Shown here: piece after piece, positions 26,776 to 36,939 of the stretch
Position numbering within the stretch: position 1 is the stretch's first letter
How the letters are laid out: each line of letters opens with the position of its first letter
Assembly: GCA_015069575.1 (NCBI GenBank)
Contig: SVIH01000007.1
Location: 19,112 to 83,111 of the forward strand
DNA: 64,000 nt
From: Clostridiales bacterium
GTDB taxonomy: Bacteria; Bacillota; Clostridia; Christensenellales; QALW01
Direction of reading: 5' to 3'
Notes under the pieces: generated by a model
The model's database searches: none
Seen by the model: only the letters and a program-made list of their open reading frames with translations
What the model was told of the DNA's origin: nothing
Translations under genes and position numbers: made by a program

Positions 26776-27422
26776 TTTGTCATTTTTTCCTGTTTAACCT
26801 TATGGTCAATAATATGACGGCTTGCAAGTTCTTTTTGAATATCCTTAACAGAAATACCCATATCAACCATTAATACCATTAAGTGATATGCTAAATCGGC
26901 AATTTCATAAACGGTTTCGTTCTTATCATTTGCTTTGCCACCGATAATAACCTCAGTACTTTCTTCGCCAACCTTTTTAAGAATCTTATCTCTGCCTTTT
27001 GAAAAAAGATAAGTGGTATAAGAGCCTTCGGGCATATCGTTTTTTCTACCCTGCAATAAATCGTATAAGCCTTCTAAAGAAAACTCTTCCAATTCTTCAT
27101 TTTGATAAACCTCATTAAAGAAGCAGGAATCGTTTCCTGTATGGCAAGCAGGACCATCCTTTTCAACCACAACTACAAGTGCATCATTATCGCAATCAGC
27201 GTGTATAGAAACGATATGCTGATAGTTACCGCTTGTTTCCCCCTTTAACCAGAGTTCCTGACGGCTTCTTGAATAAAAACAAGTTAAGCCTTTTTCCATT
27301 GAAATTTTAAGGCTTTCCTTATTCATATAAGCAAGAGTAAGCACTTTTTTTGAATAAGCATCAACAACTATCGCAGGAATTAAACCTTTTTCATCAAATT
27401 TTAATGCATTAATATCTATCAT
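26772..27422 (-). CDS. hisIE: Phosphoribosyl-AMP cyclohydrolase / phosphoribosyl-ATP pyrophosphatase
   Basis: A 216-residue bifunctional enzyme. The N-terminal HisI domain (about 1-115) has [20 protein letters not shown] and the metal-binding DCDNDALVV and [13 protein letters not shown]. The C-terminal HisE domain (about 120-205) has the MazG-like [15 protein letters not shown] and [13 protein letters not shown]. It performs the second and third steps of histidine synthesis. Fused in the usual IE order. Confidence 0.95.
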   Translation of the reverse strand: MIDINALKFDEKGLIPAIVVDAYSKKVLTLAYMNKESLKISMEKGLTCFYSRSRQELWLKGETSGNYQHIVSIHADCDNDALVVVVEKDGPACHTGNDSCFFNEVYQNEELEEFSLEGLYDLLQGRKNDMPEGSYTTYLFSKGRDKILKKVGEESTEVIIGGKANDKNETVYEIADLAYHLMVLMVDMGISVKDIQKELASRHIIDHKVKQEKMTK

Positions 27423-27426
27423 TTTA

Positions 27427-28185
27427 TTATAGCCTCACTTCAATATTATTTTGTTTAAGTTCTTTTTTAAGGTCGTTAATTTTAATCTCACCAAAGTGAA
27501 AAACAGAAGCCGCAAGACCTGCGCTTATCTTTGGCACTTTATTAAATAAATCAATAAAATGTTGCGTTGACCCTGCACCACCTGACGCAATAACGGGTAC
27601 TGTTACAAGTTCAGTTATTTTTTCAAGCAATTCAATATCAAAACCGCCCTTAACGCCATCGGTATCAATGGAATTAACAACGATTTCCCCTGCGCCCATA
27701 TCAACGCCTTGTTTAATCCAAGTTAGTGCTTCTAATCCTGTGTTTTCCCTACCGCCTTTTGCAAAGACCCTGAAAGAGCCATCAACCCTTTTAATATCAC
27801 AAGAAAGCACTACACATTGGCTACCGTAACGCTTTGCGCCCTGTTCAATGAGTTTTGGGTTTTTAATTGCGCCTGAATTAACACTTACTTTATCCGCACC
27901 GCATTTTAAAACACGGTCAAAATCTTCTAAAGTATTGATTCCGCCACCAACGGTTAAGGGAATAAAAATATTTTTTGCACATTCAGTTAAAATATCGGTA
28001 AAAAGTTTTCTGCCTTCGCTTGATGCGGTTATATCGTAAAACACAAGTTCATCAGCACCGCAGGAAGAATAAAATTTGCCAAGTTCTACCGGCGAAGAAA
28101 CATCAGAAAGCGATTTGAAGTTTACGCCTTTTACTACTCTACCGTCTTTAACATCAAGGCAAGGAATAATTCGTTTTGTTAGCAT
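27427..28185 (-). CDS. hisF: Imidazole glycerol phosphate synthase, cyclase subunit
   Basis: A 252-residue half of imidazole glycerol phosphate synthase: [54 protein letters not shown] and [10 protein letters not shown]. Catalytic aspartates are in CLDV and IDTDG. It closes the imidazole ring using ammonia channelled from HisH. It overlaps the hisA end by 7 bases. Confidence 0.97.
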   Translation of the reverse strand: MLTKRIIPCLDVKDGRVVKGVNFKSLSDVSSPVELGKFYSSCGADELVFYDITASSEGRKLFTDILTECAKNIFIPLTVGGGINTLEDFDRVLKCGADKVSVNSGAIKNPKLIEQGAKRYGSQCVVLSCDIKRVDGSFRVFAKGGRENTGLEALTWIKQGVDMGAGEIVVNSIDTDGVKGGFDIELLEKITELVTVPVIASGGAGSTQHFIDLFNKVPKISAGLAASVFHFGEIKINDLKKELKQNNIEVRL

Positions 28186-28895
28186 CCTGTCACCTCTATC
28201 GCTTCTTTAATGTTAATTACACCAAGATAATATGCTTTGCCGATAATTGCGCCGTAAAGGTTCATTTCCTTTAATGCTTTAATATCTTCAATGGAATTTA
28301 CACCGCCTGAAGCAACAATATCTATTTTATATTTTTCTGATAGTTCTTTATACATCTGACGGTTTGTGCCTTGCATTGTACCATCCTTTGTTATATCGGT
28401 GCAAATAACAGTTTTAACGCCAATATTAACAAGATCCTTAAAGAAATCATCCATTGTTATATCGGAGGTTTCAGTCCAGCCTTTTATAGCAACATTGCCA
28501 TTTAATATATCTGCGCCAACTGCAACCTTTTCACCATATTTTTTAACTGCACTAACTAAAAATTCTCTATCTTTAACTGCGGCAGTACCTAAAATAACAC
28601 GCATAACCCCTGCCTGAATGTACTTTTCAACGGTTTCCATATTACGAACACCGCCACCAACCTCTGCTTTTAAGCCCGAAACATCAATAATCTTTCTGAT
28701 GGTTTCAATATTAGGGGTTGTGCCATCTTTTGCGCCTTCAAGGTCAACAATATGGATATATTCTGCCCCACTGTTTTTAAAATCAAGGGCAATCTCCCAG
28801 GGTTTATCACTATAAACAGTCATTTCGTTATAATCGCCTTTATAAAGGCGTACTGCTTTACCTTCAAAAAGGTCTATTGCAGGAAAAATCTTCAT
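28179..28895 (-). CDS. hisA: ProFAR isomerase
   Basis: A 238-residue barrel: [41 protein letters not shown] and [10 protein letters not shown]. The catalytic Asp8 (AIDL) and the Asp in TDITKDGT match HisA. It isomerises ProFAR to PRFAR. It lies between hisH and hisF in pathway-typical order. Confidence 0.96.
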   Translation of the reverse strand: MKIFPAIDLFEGKAVRLYKGDYNEMTVYSDKPWEIALDFKNSGAEYIHIVDLEGAKDGTTPNIETIRKIIDVSGLKAEVGGGVRNMETVEKYIQAGVMRVILGTAAVKDREFLVSAVKKYGEKVAVGADILNGNVAIKGWTETSDITMDDFFKDLVNIGVKTVICTDITKDGTMQGTNRQMYKELSEKYKIDIVASGGVNSIEDIKALKEMNLYGAIIGKAYYLGVINIKEAIEVTGC

Positions 28896-28909
28896 ACTTT
28901 TTGCCTTTC

Positions 28910-29521
28910 TTATTCTGCTTCACAGAATCCTTTTAAAATCTTTAATCCTGTTTCACCGCTTTTTTCAGGGTGGAACTGACAACCAAAAACGTTTTCATTC
29001 TGAACGGCTGCAGTAAATTCCATACCGTAATCAGATGTTGCGATAATATTCTTTTTATTACATTCAGCGTAATAGGAATGAACGAAATACACATAATCCC
29101 CATCTTTAAGATACTTAAAAATAGGACTGTTATTATACAGTTTTAACGAGTTCCACCCAATGTGTGGAATACGATATTCTTTATCAATTCTGCCTTCAAA
29201 ACCAACGATTTTGCCATTTATAAGACTTAATCCCTGATGCACGCCAAATTCGTAACTTTCATCAAACAACAGTTGCATACCAAGGCATATGCCCATAACT
29301 GTTTTTCCTTTTTTGCATTCAGAAAGCAAAACATCTTTCATACCGCTTTCTTTTAATTTTTTTGTGGCATCTTCGAAGGCGCCAACGCCGGGAAGAATTA
29401 TCTTTTTAGCGTCCTTAATTGTTTGAACATTATTTGTTATAATAGCGTCTTCACCTATTGCATTAAAGGATGACTTTAACGAAAACAGGTTGCCTACGCC
29501 ATAATCAATAATTGCAATCAT
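28910..29521 (-). CDS. hisH: Imidazole glycerol phosphate synthase, glutaminase subunit
   Basis: A class I glutamine amidotransferase of about 203 residues: MIAIIDYGVGNLFSLKSS, ILPGVGAFEDA, the nucleophile in GICLGMQLLF, and the His/Glu pair in FGCQFHPEKSG. An open frame extends upstream to 29656, overlapping hisB, but ATG 29521 is preceded by a GGGGGA site and is the conserved start. It supplies ammonia to HisF. Confidence 0.96.
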   Translation of the reverse strand: MIAIIDYGVGNLFSLKSSFNAIGEDAIITNNVQTIKDAKKIILPGVGAFEDATKKLKESGMKDVLLSECKKGKTVMGICLGMQLLFDESYEFGVHQGLSLINGKIVGFEGRIDKEYRIPHIGWNSLKLYNNSPIFKYLKDGDYVYFVHSYYAECNKKNIIATSDYGMEFTAAVQNENVFGCQFHPEKSGETGLKILKGFCEAE

Positions 29522-29531
29522 ATTTTCCCCC

Positions 29532-30119
29532 TTACAAAACGCCTTTTGTGGAAGGAATTTCATCCTTATATTTTTCATTAATCTTAACTGCGTGCGCCAT
29601 TGTACGAGCAAATGATTTAAAAATTCCTTCAATAATGTGATGGGTGTTTGTGCCATCCATACGCACGATATGTAAAGTTATATTAGCATTGCGTGTAAAA
29701 GCGTAGAAAAATTCCTGAACAAGTTCAGTATCAAAATCCCCCACCCTTTTTGCAGGCATTTTTACTTTAAAGGAAAGATATGCTCTGCCTGAAATATCAA
29801 CAGCAGTTAAAATTAAGGCTTCATCCATAGGAATAACTGTGTGGCCGTAGCGATAGATACCTTTCATATCGCCTAAAGCCTTATTAAAAGCTAAACCTAA
29901 ACAAATACCAATATCTTCAACTGTGTGGTGATAATCAACAAAAGTATCGCCTATGCATTTTACAGTTAAATCAAATCTGCCGTGCTTTGCAAAAAGTGTA
30001 AGCATATGATCTAAAAAACCACAGCCTGTATTTATTTCATTTTTGCCACTGCCATCAAGATTAAGGGTAAGTTCAATATCGGTTTCCTTTGTTTTACGCT
30101 TTATATTAACTTCTCTCAT
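29532..30119 (-). CDS. hisB: Imidazoleglycerol-phosphate dehydratase
   Basis: A 195-residue monofunctional dehydratase: NTGCGFLDHMLTLFAKHG, DYHHTVEDIGICLG, PMDEAL, EFFYAFTRNA and THHIIEGIFKSFARTM. The two HHxxE motifs bind manganese. There is no fused phosphatase domain, consistent with the separate PHP phosphatase in the same operon. It overlaps hisC by 4 bases. Confidence 0.97.
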   Translation of the reverse strand: MREVNIKRKTKETDIELTLNLDGSGKNEINTGCGFLDHMLTLFAKHGRFDLTVKCIGDTFVDYHHTVEDIGICLGLAFNKALGDMKGIYRYGHTVIPMDEALILTAVDISGRAYLSFKVKMPAKRVGDFDTELVQEFFYAFTRNANITLHIVRMDGTNTHHIIEGIFKSFARTMAHAVKINEKYKDEIPSTKGVL

Positions 30120-31177
30120 ATTTCCTCCAAAATTTCTTTTATAGCAAGTATTAAAGAGTGCATTTCTTCTAACGTGCCGATAGTTATCCTGTTAAAATCT
30201 TTTATTCGCTCTTGCGTAAAATGCCTTATAAGAATTCCTTTATCCTTTAATTTAAGATAAAGATCTTCACCTTGTATATCAGGGTGCTTTACAAAGATAA
30301 AGTTAGCATCACTTGGTAAAACAAAAAAGCCTAATTTTTTAAGTTCTTTAACAGTGCTTTCCCTGTTAATCATTATATCATTACAGTTATTTTCGTAGTA
30401 TTCATTATCCATTAATGATGCTATTCCTGCAATTTGGGTAAGCCTATTTACGTTATATGGGTTTGTGGAATATTTAATCTTTTCTAAATCAGCAATAATT
30501 TCTTTATTACCAAATGCGTAGCCAAGCCTTGCCCCTGCCATTGAACGAGATTTTGAATAAGTTCTTACAATAAGCAAGTTATCGTACTTATTTATTAAGT
30601 TTAACGCACTTGTACCACCAAAATCAACATAGGCTTCATCAATGACAACAACATTTTGGGGATTACTTTTTATGATTTCCTCAATTTCATTAAGTTTTAA
30701 GGAAATTCCTGTTGGTGCGTTTGGGTTTGCAATTACTATCATTTTATTAAGGTTTATATAATCCTTATAATCAATAGTAAAATCTTCTTTTAATGGAATA
30801 ATTTTAGTTTGAACATTGTAAAGTTCTGCAAAAACTTTATAAAAACCGTATGTAATATCTGAAAATGCTACACCCTGTTCCCTTGCATAAGCCATAAAAG
30901 CAAAATTCAATATTTCATCAGAGCCATTGGATACAAACACATTCTCTTTTAATACATCATAGGCTTTTGCAAGTTCTTCTTTTAAAACCTTGCTTTCAGG
31001 ATCAGAATAAAGTTTTAAATTTTTAACCGCTTCACTGTTTACACATTCAATAACAACCGGTGATGGCGGAAACGGTGATTCATTAGTATTTAGTTTTATA
31101 TATTTTTTATCCTGTGGTTGTTCGCCGGGAACATATTCTTTTAATGAATTATATAATGGTGTTATAAATTTACTCAT
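30116..31177 (-). CDS. hisC: Histidinol-phosphate aminotransferase
   Basis: A 353-residue fold-type I aminotransferase: NTNESPFPPSP, SNGSDEILNFAF, ANPNAPTG, VIDEAYVDF, and the PLP lysine in TYSKSRSMAGARLGY. It transaminates imidazole acetol phosphate. It overlaps hisD and hisB by 4 bases each. Confidence 0.95.
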   Translation of the reverse strand: MSKFITPLYNSLKEYVPGEQPQDKKYIKLNTNESPFPPSPVVIECVNSEAVKNLKLYSDPESKVLKEELAKAYDVLKENVFVSNGSDEILNFAFMAYAREQGVAFSDITYGFYKVFAELYNVQTKIIPLKEDFTIDYKDYINLNKMIVIANPNAPTGISLKLNEIEEIIKSNPQNVVVIDEAYVDFGGTSALNLINKYDNLLIVRTYSKSRSMAGARLGYAFGNKEIIADLEKIKYSTNPYNVNRLTQIAGIASLMDNEYYENNCNDIMINRESTVKELKKLGFFVLPSDANFIFVKHPDIQGEDLYLKLKDKGILIRHFTQERIKDFNRITIGTLEEMHSLILAIKEILEEI

Positions 31178-32448
31178 TTTTTCATCCTTATCAATGCACT
31201 GTTGGCGTGAGCGTCAAGACCTTCCTTATTGGCAAAATAAGCAACATCTTTTGCAACTTTTTCAAGTGCAGATTGTGTATAATATGAATACTGCATCTTT
31301 TTAACGAAATCATCTACTGAAAGAGGGCTTGAAAATCTTGCAGTTCCGCTTGTGGGAAGCGTGTGATTAGGTCCTGCAAAATAATCGCCTAATGCTTCGG
31401 GACAAAATCTACCCATAAACACACTACCTGCATTTTTAACGCTATCTAAAATATCAAAGGGATTTTCTACTGCTAGTTCAAGATGTTCGGGTGCAATTTC
31501 ATTTGCAATATCAATAGCATACTTAATATCGGGGGCAACGATAATTTTACCGTTATTATCAATAGATGCCCTTGCAATATCGTATCTTGAAAGATTTTTT
31601 AGTTGTTCTTCAATGGCACTTTGAACCTGTTTGGCAAGTTCCATAGAATCAGTTACAAGAACTGCACTTGCATTTTTATCGTGTTCTGCCTGTGACAGAA
31701 GGTCTGCCGCAACAAACTGGGGATTACTGTTTTTATCGGCAACAACTAAAATTTCGCTTGGGCCTGCAATCATATCAATATCAACCATGCCAAACACCTG
31801 TCGTTTTGCTTCTGCAACGAAAGCGTTACCGGGCCCAACAATTTTATCAACCTTTGTAACGGTTTTTGTTCCGTAAGCAAGGGCTGCAACTGCCTGCGCG
31901 CCGCCAACTTTAAAGATTCTATCAACACCTGCAATCTTTGCAGCGGCTAAAATAACAGGATTTACCTTACCGTTTTTAAGTGGCGGTGTTGTTATGCATA
32001 TTTCCTTGCAACCTGCAATTTTAGCAGGAATACTATCCATTAAAACTGTTGAAGGATATGCGGCTGTGCCACCGGGAACATAAAGACCTACCTTTTCAAT
32101 AGGCATAACCTTTTGCCCTACCACAACGCCTTCCTGATTGTTTATAATAAAACTGTTTTTCTTTTGTGCTAAATGGAATTCCCTGATATTTTCTGCTGCA
32201 TCCTTTAAGATACGGATAAATTCAGGTTCAACAATATTAAAGGCTTCATCAATTTCTTCTTTGGTAACTTCAAGATTATCTAGTGAAGCACCATCAAATT
32301 TTAAGGAATATTCCTTTAAGGCATCGTCACCATTTGTAATAACATTTTCAATTATATCTTTAACTATTAAAGAAACGTCACCTGTTGGGTTATTACGGGC
32401 AAAAATTTCTTCGTTTGATACCTGACCAAATTCAAATATTTTAATCAT
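31174..32448 (-). CDS. hisD: Histidinol dehydrogenase
   Basis: A 424-residue zinc enzyme: GLYVPGGTAAYPSTVLM, VDKIVGPGNAFVAEAKRQ, IDMIAGPSEILVVAD, AEHDKNASAVLVT, APEHLELA and GPNHTLPTSGTARF. It oxidises histidinol to histidine in two NAD-dependent steps. Length and motifs are standard. Confidence 0.97.
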   Translation of the reverse strand: MIKIFEFGQVSNEEIFARNNPTGDVSLIVKDIIENVITNGDDALKEYSLKFDGASLDNLEVTKEEIDEAFNIVEPEFIRILKDAAENIREFHLAQKKNSFIINNQEGVVVGQKVMPIEKVGLYVPGGTAAYPSTVLMDSIPAKIAGCKEICITTPPLKNGKVNPVILAAAKIAGVDRIFKVGGAQAVAALAYGTKTVTKVDKIVGPGNAFVAEAKRQVFGMVDIDMIAGPSEILVVADKNSNPQFVAADLLSQAEHDKNASAVLVTDSMELAKQVQSAIEEQLKNLSRYDIARASIDNNGKIIVAPDIKYAIDIANEIAPEHLELAVENPFDILDSVKNAGSVFMGRFCPEALGDYFAGPNHTLPTSGTARFSSPLSVDDFVKKMQYSYYTQSALEKVAKDVAYFANKEGLDAHANSALIRMKK

Positions 32449-33074
32449 TGTTCATTCTCCACAATCTGTTGTAATTTGTTTTTGATTTCGTTAATTTTTT
32501 CTGTTTTAAAGCCAAAAGAAGACTTATTTGCAATTAAGCGGGCACTTATTGAAACAATATCTTCAATAGGCTCTAAACCGTTTTCATAAAGAGTTTTGCC
32601 TGTTTCAACAATATCAACGATAACATCTGAAAGTTCTAAAATAGGTGCAAGTTCAATGGAACCGTTAAGGTGGATTATATCAATATCCCTTGCCTTCATC
32701 TGATAATGCTTTGCGGCAATATTAGAAAACTTTGTTGCAACCTTTAATGTTGTTGCGGTGTTATCCCTGAAATCTTTTTTTGCGGCAACTGCCATACGAC
32801 AAGCGCCCATTTTTAAATCAAGAAGTTCATAAACATCAGGCTCATATTCAAGCAGAATATCTTTGCCTGCCACGCCGATATCTGCGGCACCGCGTTCAAC
32901 ATAAATAGAAACATCACTTGGTTTTACCCAAAAGTATCTTATACCTTTTTCCTTATTTTCAAAGGTTAAACGGCGGTTGTTTTCTTTAATGGATTCACAT
33001 TCGTAGCCTGCTTTTTCAAAAAGAGCATAAACCTTTTCACCAAGCCTGCCCTTTGGAAGTGCAATATTAAGCAT
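32445..33074 (-). CDS. hisG: ATP phosphoribosyltransferase, short form
   Basis: A 209-residue HisG of the short type that lacks the C-terminal regulatory domain and needs HisZ. Motifs: MLNIALPKGRLGEKVY, GAADIGVAGKDILLEY, ACRMAVAA, and IVDIVETGKTLYENGL near the PRPP site. It performs the first committed step. The hisZ gene overlaps it by 8 bases upstream, as expected for a HisG-HisZ complex. Confidence 0.96.
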   Translation of the reverse strand: MLNIALPKGRLGEKVYALFEKAGYECESIKENNRRLTFENKEKGIRYFWVKPSDVSIYVERGAADIGVAGKDILLEYEPDVYELLDLKMGACRMAVAAKKDFRDNTATTLKVATKFSNIAAKHYQMKARDIDIIHLNGSIELAPILELSDVIVDIVETGKTLYENGLEPIEDIVSISARLIANKSSFGFKTEKINEIKNKLQQIVENEQ

Positions 33075-34164
33075 CAGATAACTCCTTTTTGTTTAATTTT
33101 ACTGCTTTTTTGTATTTTATTTTTTTGGGGATTTCATAAGAAACAAGTACGGTTTCACCATTTTTTGAAAGTTCTTTTTGTGCTGAAAGTACATTTATTG
33201 GATCTTCGTTTTTATTTACTACTAAAACATAATCCACATCATATTCAGGTAAAGAATTATTTAATCTTTCAAACCCATCAAGATAAACTGCAAAACCTAT
33301 GGCGCTTGAATTCTTTTTTAATTTGCGCATTAACGCATCGTACTGACCGCCTGAAAGCACCCCTGTTGGTATGCCTTTTACATAGCCCTTAAAAACGATA
33401 CCACTATAATAGCGCATATTGTTTGAAAGGGAAAAGTTAATGGTAATATTTTTTGAAAAACCACATTCGTTTAATGCATTTATAACTGTTTTAAATTCAT
33501 TAAAAGCGTTTTTACCTTCATCAGATTTTAGCATTAAATCGTTTTCAAGTTTATTAATATCAGTATAATTATTAATTAACAGGCATGCTTTTTCGGCTTG
33601 GTCTTCTGTAATTTTAGATTCAAGCACCATCTGATTTATTGCGCCTTCATTTTTTAAAGAGATATATTCGTTTACGGTTTTTATATTTTCTTCGTTTAAA
33701 CCACTTTCCTTTAAATATGCTAATACGATGCCTGCGTGGGAAAGTTCAAGCATATACTGAGAACTTATGGCTTTAAGGCTTTCACAGGCTAAAGATGTAA
33801 CTTCACAAATTTCATAAACACCGATATTGCCAACACATTCAAGACCTGTTTGCATAATTTCCTTAAAACGCTTTGATTCACCTGAAACTCGGTAAACATT
33901 TTCGTTATAATAAAGTTTCTGAACGCTGTTTTCATTACCAAGGTGATTAATTATTGAAAGTGTAACGTCAGGCTTTAATGCAAGAAGTTTACCGTTAGTA
34001 TCGGTAAAGGTAATTACCCTATCGGAAATTAAAAAATCCTTATTACGAACATATAGATCGTATTCCTCAAAGGTGCTCATTTTATACTGAGTATATCCGT
34101 ATTTTGAATAAAGTGAGCGTAATTTAAATACTGCAAGCTCTTCGTTTTTTAAAATTGTTTCCAT
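33067..34164 (-). CDS. hisZ: ATP phosphoribosyltransferase regulatory subunit
   Basis: A 365-residue HisRS-like protein without aminoacylation function: VITFTDTNGKLLALKPDVTLSI, NENVYRVSGESKRFKEIMQTG and GFAVYLDGFERL. HisZ forms the hetero-octamer with short HisG and carries histidine feedback. Proximity to short hisG makes a true histidyl-tRNA synthetase unlikely. Confidence 0.93.
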   Translation of the reverse strand: METILKNEELAVFKLRSLYSKYGYTQYKMSTFEEYDLYVRNKDFLISDRVITFTDTNGKLLALKPDVTLSIINHLGNENSVQKLYYNENVYRVSGESKRFKEIMQTGLECVGNIGVYEICEVTSLACESLKAISSQYMLELSHAGIVLAYLKESGLNEENIKTVNEYISLKNEGAINQMVLESKITEDQAEKACLLINNYTDINKLENDLMLKSDEGKNAFNEFKTVINALNECGFSKNITINFSLSNNMRYYSGIVFKGYVKGIPTGVLSGGQYDALMRKLKKNSSAIGFAVYLDGFERLNNSLPEYDVDYVLVVNKNEDPINVLSAQKELSKNGETVLVSYEIPKKIKYKKAVKLNKKELSDA

Positions 34165-34168
34165 AATC

Positions 34169-34459
34169 TTATTTTTCCTTATTTATTCTATCAAGAACAG
34201 TTTTGTATCCGCCATTACCATATTTAATACAACGGTTTACCCTGCATACTGTTGCGGTGCTTGCGCCTGTTTCCTTACTGATTTCAGTATATACTTTACC
34301 TTCAATAAGCTGTTTGGCAACATCAAGCCTTTGCGCAATAGCTTCAAGCTCCTGAATAGTGCAGATATCGTTAAAGAAATTATCACATTCTTCTTTTGTT
34401 TCAAGAAGCAATATTGCTTCAAACAAATTATTAAGGGATTCTTTATCAAACTTTTTCAT
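34169..34459 (-). CDS. TrpR-like regulator (YerC/YecD family), first gene of the his operon
   Basis: A 96-residue all-helical protein of the TrpR/YerC family: LEAIAQRLDVAKQLIEGKVY then TEISKETGASTATVCRVNRC, a Trp-repressor type helix-turn-helix. In Firmicutes such proteins are found ahead of his genes and have been proposed as histidine-responsive repressors. Location immediately after the promoter and before hisZ supports autoregulation of the operon. The ligand is inferred, not shown. Confidence 0.88.
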   Translation of the reverse strand: MKKFDKESLNNLFEAILLLETKEECDNFFNDICTIQELEAIAQRLDVAKQLIEGKVYTEISKETGASTATVCRVNRCIKYGNGGYKTVLDRINKEK

Positions 34460-34473
34460 TTAAAAACCGTCCG

Positions 34474-34530
34474 TTTCGTTTATTTTTTCGTATTTTAACA
34501 CGCTAAAGTGATAAAGTCAAATGATTTCGT
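34474..34530 (-). promoter_or_regulatory. Promoter and possible operator of the his operon
   Basis: On the minus strand TTGACT (34515-34520) and TAAAAT (34492-34497) are 17 bases apart. ACGAAA occurs three times around it (window 34474-34479, 34486-34491 with the core TACGAAA, and 34525-34530), a candidate direct-repeat operator for the TrpR-like regulator encoded first. Confidence 0.65.
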
Positions 34531-34550
34531 ATACTTTTTTAAAAAAAATT

Positions 34551-34577
34551 GAAAAAACGCAGTAAAAACTGCGTTTA
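34551..34577 (-). terminator. Intrinsic terminator after metA
   Basis: Minus-strand stem ACGCAGT / ACTGCGT with a 4-base loop, followed by TTTTTTC. It lies 6 bases beyond the metA stop. Confidence 0.82.
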
Positions 34578-34582
34578 AATGT

Positions 34583-35500
34583 TTATTCATCTGCCTTTAT
34601 TTCATAAGGTGTTACTTGGTAAACGTAGTAGTTAAGCCAGTTTGAATATATTAAATTTGCGTGACTGCGCCATGAAACAACAGGCTCGCGAGTATCATCA
34701 TCGTTTGGAAAATAATTTTTTGGCACTTTTATTTCCAAACCAAGATTTTTATCCCTGAAATACTCTTTTTTAAGTGTATCGGCATCGTATTCTGAATGGC
34801 CTGTAATAAATATTTGCTTGCCTGAATCAGTTGCTAAAGCATATATACCTGCTTCTTGGCTTGTTGCAATAATACGAAGCTCAGGAACTTTTTCAATATC
34901 TTCCCTTTTAACTTCTGTATGCCTTGAATGTGGTGCCATAAAAACATCATCAGCGCCCCTGAAAAGCATTGATGAACGCCTTTCAACCTTATGAGGAAAA
35001 ACACCGAACATTTTTTCTTTTAACGGATATTTGTTTATACCAAAGTGGTAATAAAGCCCTGCCTGAGCACCCCAACAAATATGAAAAGTACTTGTAACGT
35101 GGGTTTTAGTCCACTCCATAATCTCGCAAAGTTCATCCCAATATTCAACTTGTTCAAAATCCATTTTTTCTACCGGTGCGCCTGTTATAATCATACCGTC
35201 AAAATGTTTATGTTTAACATCATTAAATGTTTTATAAAAGGCTAAAAGATGTTCTTTTGAAACATTTTTTGATTGATGGGTGCTTGTATGGATAAGTTCA
35301 AGTTCAACCTGAAGCGGTGTATTACCTAAAAGGCGGGCAAGCTGTGTTTCAGTTTCCACCTTTGTGGGCATCAGGTTCAATAAAAGTATTTTTAATGGCC
35401 TGATATCCTGCGAAAGCGCACGGGTTTCGGTCATTACAAATATATTTTCACTAAGCAAAGTTTCCGTTGCAGGAAGCGCATTAGGAATCTTAATGGGCAT
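34583..35500 (-). CDS. metA: Homoserine O-acetyl/succinyltransferase, MetA type
   Basis: A 305-residue Met[41 protein letters not shown], the nucleophile Cys in [16 protein letters not shown], and the His in [13 protein letters not shown]. It activates homoserine for methionine synthesis. Many Firmicutes MetA proteins use acetyl-CoA. The next gene upstream is an O-acetylhomoserine sulfhydrylase, which favours acetyl here. It lies 12 bases after metY in the same operon. Confidence 0.93.
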   Translation of the reverse strand: MPIKIPNALPATETLLSENIFVMTETRALSQDIRPLKILLLNLMPTKVETETQLARLLGNTPLQVELELIHTSTHQSKNVSKEHLLAFYKTFNDVKHKHFDGMIITGAPVEKMDFEQVEYWDELCEIMEWTKTHVTSTFHICWGAQAGLYYHFGINKYPLKEKMFGVFPHKVERRSSMLFRGADDVFMAPHSRHTEVKREDIEKVPELRIIATSQEAGIYALATDSGKQIFITGHSEYDADTLKKEYFRDKNLGLEIKVPKNYFPNDDDTREPVVSWRSHANLIYSNWLNYYVYQVTPYEIKADE

Positions 35501-35512
35501 TTAGTATTCTCC

Positions 35513-36799
35513 TTATTTTAAAGTATTAAGCGCCTGATCAAGATCACAAATTAAATCATCAACATTTTCAATACCCACTGATAATCTTATAAGATCAGGT
35601 GAAACGCCTGCAGCAACAAGTTCATCATCAGACATCTGACGGTGTGTTGCACTTGCAGGGTGTAAACAACATGTTTTTGCATCAGCAACGTGAGTTTCAA
35701 CAGAAGCAAGTTTTAATTGTTTCATAAATGCTTCAGCGGCTTTTCTTCCGCCCTTAACGCCAAAACTTACTACACCGCACTGACCTTTGGGAAGATATTT
35801 CATAGCTAAATCATAGTCCTTATCACCTTTAAGGCCTGAATATTTAACCCAAGAAACAAGAGGGTGATTTGAAAGGAACGTTGCAATTTTTAAAGCATTT
35901 TCGCTATGGCGTTCCATACGAACATGAAGGCTTTCCAAGCCTAAATTAAGTAAATATGCGTTTTGTGGTGACTGAATTGAACCAAAATCACGCATAAGTT
36001 GCGCAGTTGCTTTTGTAATGAATGCGCCTTCCAAGCCAAAGCGTTCTGTATATGTTACACCGTGATAGCTTTCATCCGGTGTTGTAAGACCTGGGAATTT
36101 ATCAGCATACTTATTCCAATCAAACTTACCACTATCAACAATACATCCGCCAACGCCTGAACCGTGACCATCCATATACTTTGTTGTTGAATGTGTTACA
36201 ATATCTGCGCCAAATTCAAAGGGACGGCACAAAAATGGTGTTGCAAAAGTGTTATCAATAATTAACGGAACGCCGTGGTTGTGTGCTGCTTTTGCAAAGC
36301 GCTCTATATCTAAAACTATAAGTGCGGGGTTTGCAATAGTTTCGCCAAACACAGCCTTGGTGTTAGGTTTAAACGCTTGTTCAAGTTCTTCATCGGAGCA
36401 ATATGGTGAAACAAATGTAAATTCAATACCCATTCTTTTCATAGTAACAGAGAAAAGGTTGAATGTGCCACCATAAACAGCAGAAGCGCAAACAATATGA
36501 TCACCGCAGGATGCAATATTGAAAATTGAATAAAAGTTTGCAGCCTGTCCTGAAGAGGTAAGCATTGCGGCAGTACCACCTTCTAATGCTGCTATTTTTG
36601 AAGCTACAAAATCGTTGGTGGGATTTTGTAATCTTGTATAAAAATATCCACTTGCCTCAAGATCAAAAAGCTTGCCCATATCTTCGCTTGTATCGTATTT
36701 AAATGTTGTACTTTGAATAATGGGAATCTGCCTTGGCTCACCGTTTCCGGGAACATAGCCTGCCTGAATGCATTTGGTTTCAATATTTAATTCTTTCAT
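35513..36799 (-). CDS. metY: O-acetylhomoserine sulfhydrylase
   Basis: A 428-residue Cys/Met metabolism PLP enzyme with RQIPIIQSTTFKYDTSEDM, YTRLQNPTNDFVASKIAALE, TSSGQAAN, and the cofactor lysine in THSTTKYMDGHGSG. The insertion typical of MetY rather than MetB is present (NKYADKFPGLTTPDESYHGV). It makes homocysteine from O-acetylhomoserine and sulfide, giving with metA a two-step direct sulfhydrylation route. Confidence 0.93.
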   Translation of the reverse strand: MKELNIETKCIQAGYVPGNGEPRQIPIIQSTTFKYDTSEDMGKLFDLEASGYFYTRLQNPTNDFVASKIAALEGGTAAMLTSSGQAANFYSIFNIASCGDHIVCASAVYGGTFNLFSVTMKRMGIEFTFVSPYCSDEELEQAFKPNTKAVFGETIANPALIVLDIERFAKAAHNHGVPLIIDNTFATPFLCRPFEFGADIVTHSTTKYMDGHGSGVGGCIVDSGKFDWNKYADKFPGLTTPDESYHGVTYTERFGLEGAFITKATAQLMRDFGSIQSPQNAYLLNLGLESLHVRMERHSENALKIATFLSNHPLVSWVKYSGLKGDKDYDLAMKYLPKGQCGVVSFGVKGGRKAAEAFMKQLKLASVETHVADAKTCCLHPASATHRQMSDDELVAAGVSPDLIRLSVGIENVDDLICDLDQALNTLK

Positions 36800-36840
36800 A
36801 ACTTTTCTCCTTAAAACGAAAGTATCCTATTTTGTATAGA

Positions 36841-36869
36841 ATTATAACACTTAATATTTATATTGTCAA
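36841..36869 (-). promoter_or_regulatory. Consensus promoter of metY-metA
   Basis: TTGACA (36864-36869) and TATAAT (36841-36846) on the minus strand with a 17-base spacer, a perfect consensus. The leader is only about 35 bases, too short for a SAM riboswitch or T-box. Confidence 0.9.
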
Positions 36870-36894
36870 AATAATTTAGAAAGTAATATTTACT

Positions 36895-36932
36895 ATAAAA
36901 AATCTCCTGTGATATTAATATTACCACAGGAG
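36895..36932 (-). terminator. Intrinsic terminator of the large glycosidase gene
   Basis: Minus-strand inverted repeat CTCCTGTG / CACAGGAG extended by AT pairs, followed by ATTTTTT, 8 bases past the stop. Confidence 0.85.
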
Positions 36933-36939
36933 ATTATTA

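Noticed and set aside
34583..36799. metA-metY as part of the his operon
   Set aside because: A terminator at 34551-34577 and a separate his promoter lie between them.
36800..36840. SAM riboswitch or T-box upstream of metY-metA
   Set aside because: The distance from the -10 element to the start codon is only about 40 bases, too short for either structure.
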